Assembly: GCA_012931725.1 (NCBI GenBank)
Contig: CM022953.1
Location: 28,252,030 to 28,316,029, forward strand
Direction: 5' to 3'
DNA length: 64,000 bases
DNA from: Litsea cubeba
Lineage: Eukaryota > Streptophyta > Magnoliopsida > Laurales > Lauraceae
The notes beneath the pieces are model-generated. The model was not told the origin of the DNA, ran no database searches, and worked only from the letters and a program-made list of their open reading frames with translations. Each line of letters opens with the position of its first letter. Position 1 is the first letter of the stretch. Positions 58,662-64,000 of this stretch are shown in pieces. The position numbers and the translations under genes were made by a program.

Positions 58662-60056
58662 ATCCATAAGAATGGTGTTGTCCCTTCAACTCTACATCAA
58701 TGCAACAAGTTTGTTGGCGACGACGGCATGATACATCGAGTCTTTGCAGACAGAAAACCCTTCAAAGGTAAAGAAATCCACTTCGCAGACTCACAGATGT
58801 ATGAAGGTGAAAAAGAAGAGGAGGAAAAGCACACAACATCCTTTGCCGAAAATCTCCAGAAAGATAAAGGCAAAGCTCCTCAACAATCACCGGAAGAAAA
58901 TAAACCATCCGGTAAATCTGAAGAGAGCATGCAAACTCCCTTCATCATCTCCCTCAAATCTTCAAAGCCTTTGGTCATCACAACTAAAGTGAAGAAGGCA
59001 AAACAAAAGCCTGGGGGCAAATTTGTTGTCTCTTTCGTGTCTATCATGCAAGACACGGACTCGGATTCAGAGCCAGAAGACGACACATCGTCAAGCCAAG
59101 CTGACACTCAGCAAGTTCAGCCTGCTCTTACTCCAATGGAGACAACTTCTGACATAGAAGATCCTACGTCAGCTTCCTTCGTTGTTCCAGCAACTTCAGC
59201 AAAGGAAAAGTCGATCTTCTTCCATAGATCGGATGCTTCTTCATCAAACTCCATGCTTGAACCTTTCCAAAATAAAGGTACGCCTCAACTATCCTTATAC
59301 AGTTCTGTGGCACAAGCTATTATGAAGAAAATGGGCTATGACGCTCAAAACCCAGTCGGTTTGGGAGAAGGACGCGGTATTCTCACGCCATTGGGGCCCG
59401 TCTTGACCAAAAGCCAGCTGGAAGATTGGAGACTCTACGGCTATGTAGAAAAGTCTTCACACGGGTTAGGGTATGATCCTGACACTCCTTTGAGACAGTT
59501 GACACAAAGGCTTAAAAGTCAATATACTGACCAAGCCTCGACATCTCAAGTCCATGAAGACATCGATGTCCCTGGATATCTCTTTGATGAGTCACCTGAC
59601 AAAGATCCAGGAAGCTCATCCAATTGGCACGATTTCTCCGAAAATGAAGAGGAGTTGTCCGATGGCACAGACGTGTGGACTTCTGACCCAGAAGAACCCT
59701 CATCTCCAAAAGAAGTAGCCTACTTCGACTCGGTTTCAACAGGCAATTGGGATCATCTCATAGCAAGCCTTGGGAAAATTACCGATCAAGAAGACCCGTG
59801 GAAAGGAACAAAACCTTGGTCTGGAAATGGCCTTGAAACCCCAGAAGGTTTCGTTGAGCTGGAAGCCTCCGAAAATATTGTGGAGGAACCACCTTCGAAC
59901 CTTCCAACAGAAGATCCTGTTCAAAAGATAGACTTGGGAACACCAGATAACCCACGTCCTATATTCATAAGCAAGAATATAAAGGATGATGAGTTACCCG
60001 AGTATATCGCCTTTCTTCGTGAGTTCGTTGATTGCTTTGCATGGTCTTTACGCTGA
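58662..60056 (+). pseudogene. Tat pol segment with G-patch between protease and RT
   Basis: In frame with the protease piece. After HQCNKFVGDDG and a charged linker comes a G-patch-like motif (KKMGYDA...GLGEGRGI, about 59326-59385) followed by LTPLGPVLTKSQLEDW and HGLGYDP. The piece leads to the RT N-terminal extension (DELPEYIAFLREFVDCFAWS). One extra T near 60046 shifts the frame into a stop at 60054-60056. G-patch domains bind RNA or RNA helicases; a role in this element is inferred only. Confidence 0.8.
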
Positions 60057-61464
60057 AATGCCAGGCTTAGACCCCAAAATAGCAGTTCACAAACTCAATC
60101 TTCAAGAAGACATCAAGCCTGTCAAGCAAGGCCAAAGAAGATTCCGTCCAGATGTGATGGATAAAATTGAACAAGAAGTTCAAAAACTCAAAAGCGTCGG
60201 CTTCATCCGTGAGGAACAACATCCTGAATGGTTGGCCAACATTGTCCCCGTGACAAAGAAAAATGGGCAGATCAGGGTCTGTATTGATTATAGAGACCTG
60301 AATGGCGCATGCCCAAAAGATGAATTTCCGCTCCCCATACCAGAGGTAATGATTGATAATACCTGTGGATTCGAGCGAATGACATTCATGGATGGTTTCT
60401 CTGGCTACAATCAGATAAAGATGCATCCTGAGGATGAAAAACATACATCCTTTCGAACCCCATTTGGCGTGTATTGTTACACTGTCATGCCATTTGGTCT
60501 GAAAAATGCTGGTGCCACATATCAGAGGGCTATGATGAAAATATTCCAAGATATGCAGCACAAGATGGTTGAATGTTACGTTGATGACCTCGCCGTCAAA
60601 AGCAAAAGAAAAGAAGATCATCTCGAAAACCATCGAGAAGTCTTCCTCCGGCTTCGCAAACACAAACTGCGAATGAATCCATTGAAATGCTTCTTCGGCG
60701 TCTCGTCGGGTAAGTTCCTCAGATTCTTAGTTCGGAAAGCTGGAATAGAGCTTGACCCCATAAAAGTCAAAGCCATTCTAGAAATGCCCTCTCCAAGAAC
60801 CATGAGAGAACTCAAAGGGCTTCAAGGGAGATTGGCCTACATCAGACGGTTCATCTCCAATCTTTCGGGGAAATGCCGTCCATTCTCTCGGTTGATGAAA
60901 AAAGGTGTAAACTTTGTCTGGGATGCTGACTGTGAAGCTGCGTTCCAAGACATCAAGTCATACCTGACAAAACCCCCAGTGTTAGCTGCTCCTACCACTG
61001 GAAAACCATTCATCTTGTACACAAGAGCCCTTGATCACTCTTTGGGAGCTCTGCTTGCACAAGAAAATGATCAAAGAAAAGAAGCTGCTCTATATTACCT
61101 CAGCCGCATGCTAGTAGGTGCAGAGCATCGCTACTCTCCAGTCGAAAAAGAATGTCTTGCAGTGATGTTCGCCGTACAAAAGCTGCGTCACTACTTGCTT
61201 TCCAACACAGTCTACCTGGTCTCGAGGGTCAACCTCTTGAAGGTCCTTGTCACAAAGGCAGGTTCTCTCAATGCTCGACTGGCAAAATGGTCCATCCTTC
61301 TGTCACAATTTGATATTAGGTATGTACCACAAAAAGCAATCAAAGGGCAAGCTCTAGCGGACTTCCTCGCAGAGCATCCATTGCCTAAAGATTCTCCACT
61401 CAGAGATGATCTCCCAGACGAACCAGTCTACAATGTGGAGACTTTCTCACAAAGTGCCTCCTAG
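60046..61464 (+). pseudogene. pol: Tat reverse transcriptase and first RNase H
   Basis: RT motifs in order: PEWLANIVPVTKKNG, RVCIDYRDLN, FMDGFSGYNQI, MPFGLKNAGATYQ, catalytic YVDD at about 60576-60587, FLVRKAGIELDP. RNase H follows (PFILYTRALDHSLGALL, YYLSRMLVGAEHRYSPVEKECLAV, FDIRYVPQKAIKGQALADFLAEH). The first expected acidic position (LY-D-AS in active enzymes) is Thr-Arg-Ala here, and the middle D-H-x-L motif is altered (SRVNLL), so this RNase H is probably inactive. It ends at TAG 61462-61464, in frame with the next piece. Confidence 0.88.
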
Positions 61465-63255
61465 GACATGTACTTTGACGGTGCAACCAGGACAAATGAA
61501 AAAAGACAGCTGATCTCGGGAGTTGGCATCCTCTTTGTTAGCCCCGACAAATACATGATTCCACACGCTTTCTCGCTACTGGAACCATGCACAAACAATG
61601 CAGCTGAATATCAAGCTCTGATCTTAGGATTGGAACTCGCCATCGAATCCGGTATCACCATGCTGGAAGTCTTTGGAGACTCTCAACTGATCGTCAACCA
61701 GATGAATCAGAAATTTGAAGTCAGGAAGCCAGAATTGTTGCCCTACTACAACAAGGCACAATCACTTCTGCAAAAGTTTGACATCTGTCACATCACCCAC
61801 ATTCGTAGAGGTGAAAACATACGTGCAGATGCCCTAGCCGGACTTGCCGCATCCATGGCAATCCAGGAAGGGGAAAACATGCAAATCACAGTGTGCGAAA
61901 GAAGAATCCTTCCTCCTCTTAACACACACCAAGCAGTTGCTGAATGCCACCAAGTGGTCGGAAGTCGGATTTCAATCCTTCAAACTTCCAATAGCGACTG
62001 GAGGGATCCGTTCATTGATTACATTATGTTCGGAATCCTACCTGAAGATCCAAAAGAACGGGTAAGCATCCAAAGGCGAACCCCAACCTTTCATTTGGAT
62101 ATTCCTTCAAAAATCCTTTACAGGAAATCCTTCAACGGAGTACTTCTACGCTGCTTGTCACAACAAGAGGCTGAAGAAACACTCAAAGAAGTTCATGCTG
62201 GTCTTTGTGGAGCTCATCAGGCTGGACCTAAGCTCTATGATCAGATAAAAAGGTTAGGATATTACTGGCCTACCATGGTAGCTGACGCAATGCAATTTGC
62301 TAAGCGCTGCGAACAATGCCAAGTTCATGGAGATTACAATCACATGCCTCCAGAATGGCTGCATCCTACAGCGATCTCATGGCCTTTCGAAGCCTGGGGT
62401 ATGGACATTATAGGTCCTATTTCTCCCCCTTCAAGCAAAGGTCATCGCTTCATCTTCGCCGCTACGGATTACTTCTCCAAGTGGTCAGAAGCATTTGCGT
62501 TTAACGAAATGAAGACCTCATCAGTCCTTCAGTTCCTACGCACCAACATCATTTGTCGTTTCGGCATACCCAAAAGATTCGTCCATGATAACGGACTACA
62601 GTTCCGGGATCATCGATTCTACAGGTTCTGCGACAAATACAAAATCCAAAGCTGTCCTTCGACTCCATACAATCCGGCAGCAAACGGGTTAGCAGAAGCT
62701 TTCAACAAGACACTCTGCAAAATCCTCGAAAAAATGGTCTCTAATCACAAAAGAGACTGGAGCGACAAAATGTCTGAAGCTTTGTGGGCCTATCGAACCA
62801 CCGTTCGAGGACCAACCCATAGCACACCATTCTCCTTGGTCTATGGATGCGAAGCTGTCGTGCCCTTGGAAGTACAAATTCCTTCCTTGAGGGTATCCTT
62901 GCAAGATGACATGACTCAAGAAAGCAATGTCAAATTGCGGCTCCATGAGCTGGACAATCTCGATGAGAGACGGCTCGAAGCTCAACAAAGCATTGAACTT
63001 TACCAAGCACGCATGGCAGGATCTTTCGATAAAAAGGTCAGGCAACGCGCCTACAAAAAGAATGACTTGGTTCTTGCGGTAAAAAGACCAATGGTCTTCG
63101 CTCACAAGTCCAAAGGCAAATTTGAGCCGAAATGGGAGGGACCCTACGTCATCGACAAAGTTTTCTCCAATGGCGCATACGCACTCCTAAACATGGAAGG
63201 TGACAGATGTATGCTGCCCATCAACGGCAAGTTCTTAAAGCGGTACTATCCTTGA
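61465..63255 (+). CDS. pol: Tat archaeal-type RNase H and integrase
   Basis: One open frame of about 597 codons after the TAG. The second RNase H (about residues 1-130) keeps all four acidic positions: MYFDGA, NNAAEYQA, VFGDSQL, RADALAG. Integrase: HHCC zinc finger (HAGLCGAHQAG ... CEQCQVHG, about 62190-62330), catalytic Asp in MDIIGP (62402), Asp in VHDNGLQF (62586) and Glu in NGLAEAFNKT (about 62696). The C-terminal domain is KFEPKWEGPYVI, ending FLKRYYP with no chromodomain. Typical of Tat; the best-preserved part of this element. Confidence 0.9.
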   Translation, partial: DMYFDGATRTNEKRQLISGVGILFVSPDKYMIPHAFSLLEPCTNNAAEYQALILGLELAIESGITMLEVFGDSQLIVNQMNQKFEVRKPELLPYYNKAQSLLQKFDICHITHIRRGENIRADALAGLAASMAIQEGENMQITVCERRILPPLNTHQAVAECHQVVGSRISILQTSNSDWRDPFIDYIMFGILPEDPKERVSIQRRTPTFHLDIPSKILYRKSFNGVLLRCLSQQEAEETLKEVHAGLCGAHQAGPKLYDQIKRLGYYWPTMVADAMQFAKRCEQCQVHGDYNHMPPEWLHPTAISWPFEAWGMDIIGPISPPSSKGHRFIFAATDYFSKWSEAFAFNEMKTSSVLQFLRTNIICRFGIPKRFVHDNGLQFRDHRFYRFCDKYKIQSCPSTPYNPAANGLAEAFNKTLCKILEKMVSNHKRDWSDKMSEALWAYRTTVRGPTHSTPFSLVYGCEAVVPLEVQIPSLRVSLQDDMTQESNVKLRLHELDNLDERRLEAQQSIELYQARMAGSFDKKVRQRAYKKNDLVLAVKRPMVFAHKSKGKFEPKWEGPYVIDKVFSNGAYALLNMEGDRCMLPINGKFLKRYYP

Positions 63256-64000
63256 AGACTTACCCAACTGGGTAAGAGCAATGCCTGTATGGCCAAAACC
63301 GGTTTCCAGGTACACGCTCGCTAAACCCACCCTTTTTTAGAATTTTCATATCAAATGTTGAAATTTCTAGAAATCTAAAACAATGCTTACTTTCATCGTT
63401 TCATTGTTCAAAAAAAAATATCCGAGTTTAGGAACCTTTCCCTAACTTGACCAAAATTTTCAACCTCTGAACCCAAAATTCATGGTTTGAAACGAAATCC
63501 GGATTCAGGGATTTCCACCCTAGTCCACCCTGCCTTTTACCGCCAAAATGGTTTTAGGTCAAAATTTATGACCCTCGTGTCTTTAAACAAAAAAATGGTT
63601 TTTCAAAAACCGCGAGGAAGCGACGCTTAGTCGATACTCGCACAAATCGGAAGTAAACGAACCACGTTCGACACTTCCAAAATCGTAGGGAAGCGACATT
63701 TCGTCGATACTTGCAAAATCCAAAACCGTGGAAACGCAACATTTCAGTTGATATCCACAACCCAAATTTCAAAGGTTCGAAAAAACCTAAAAAACCGTGG
63801 AAACGCAACATTTCAGTTGATATCCACAACCCAAATTTCAAAGGTTCGAAAAAACCTAAAAAACTGTGGAGACGCAACATTTCAGTTGATATCCATAACC
63901 CAAAGGTTCGAGAAAACCACAAATTTCAAAAATCATGGGGAAACGACATCAAGTCAGTACCCGCAAAACCAAAATTTTTGAAAAGCAAGGATGCGACATT
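63256..64000 (+). other. 3' UTR of Tat element with 69-bp tandem repeats (continues beyond window)
   Basis: Noncoding. From 63722 a 69-bp unit starting aaaaccgtgg repeats at 63791 and, with changes, 63860. Divergent relatives (words gcgacatttcgtcgatac, gcgacgcttagtcgatac, acgacatcaagtcagtac) flank it at about 63616, 63692, 63942 and 63989. PPT and 3' LTR are not reached. Confidence 0.85.

Larger units (their letters stand above)
49962..64000 (+). mobile_element. Ty3/gypsy Tat-type retrotransposon, 5' LTR to 3' UTR (3' LTR outside window)
   Basis: Starts TGTTGACACC directly in a satellite monomer. RT precedes integrase, so it is Ty3/gypsy. A second, archaeal-type RNase H between RNase H and integrase, no chromodomain, a long leader and a repeat-rich 3' UTR point to the Tat (Retand/Ogre-like) lineage. 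The coding span 54217-63255 equals about 3,013 codons but is broken by frameshifts near 56200 and 60046 and stops at 56994, 57741, 58659 and 61462. No second copy of the LTR start is found before 64000. Confidence 0.9.

Overview
The window is plant heterochromatin, very probably pericentromeric or centromeric. No host gene was found. It holds one tandem satellite array interrupted by LTR retrotransposons. The evidence for a plant is the pair of plant-specific retrotransposon lineages: a Sirevirus-like Ty1/copia family primed by initiator tRNA-Met, and a Ty3/gypsy Tat-type element with two RNase H domains and no chromodomain. The species cannot be named from the sequence.

Layout. 1-14567: a Sirevirus-like copia element on the minus strand (the outer copy; its 3' LTR is cut by the window start). 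A second copy of the same family (5893-13362) sits inside its leader, flanked by a perfect 5-bp target-site duplication, AACTG. 14568-28992: satellite array of ~171-bp monomers. Its first 5.1 kb is three consecutive copies of a 1.70-kb, ten-monomer higher-order repeat. 28998-36787: a third, related but distinct Sirevirus-like element, also minus strand, flanked by the duplication GTAGG; removing it restores a continuous satellite monomer. 36793-49961: the satellite continues, with two more 1.70-kb higher-order repeats. 49962-64000: a plus-strand Tat-type gypsy element starting TGTTGACA directly in the satellite. It has a long LTR/leader, a ~3,000-codon gag-PR-RT-RH-aRH-INT reading frame with several breaks, and the start of a 3' UTR built of 69-bp tandem repeats. 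Its 3' LTR lies beyond the window.

State of the elements. The inner copia copy is nearly intact: its two 1,148-bp LTRs differ at about five positions by eye, and gag-pol has one in-frame TAG. The outer copy has three single-base frameshifts and a nonsense codon, although its LTRs are about as similar to each other as the inner pair. The third copia copy has one frameshift. The Tat element has at least two frameshifts and four in-frame stops. All look non-autonomous as sequenced, but some single-base lesions could be assembly errors; the LTR pair of the third element differs almost only by 1-2 base indels, which is suspicious.

Most notable: the higher-order satellite; exact 20-21 bp phasing of GTCGAC palindromes in the U3 of every copia LTR; multiple polypurine tracts upstream of the copia 3' LTRs; a G-patch between protease and reverse transcriptase in the Tat element, whose first RNase H has lost acidic residues while the second keeps them; and tandem repeats in the Tat 3' UTR, a known kind of seed for new satellites.
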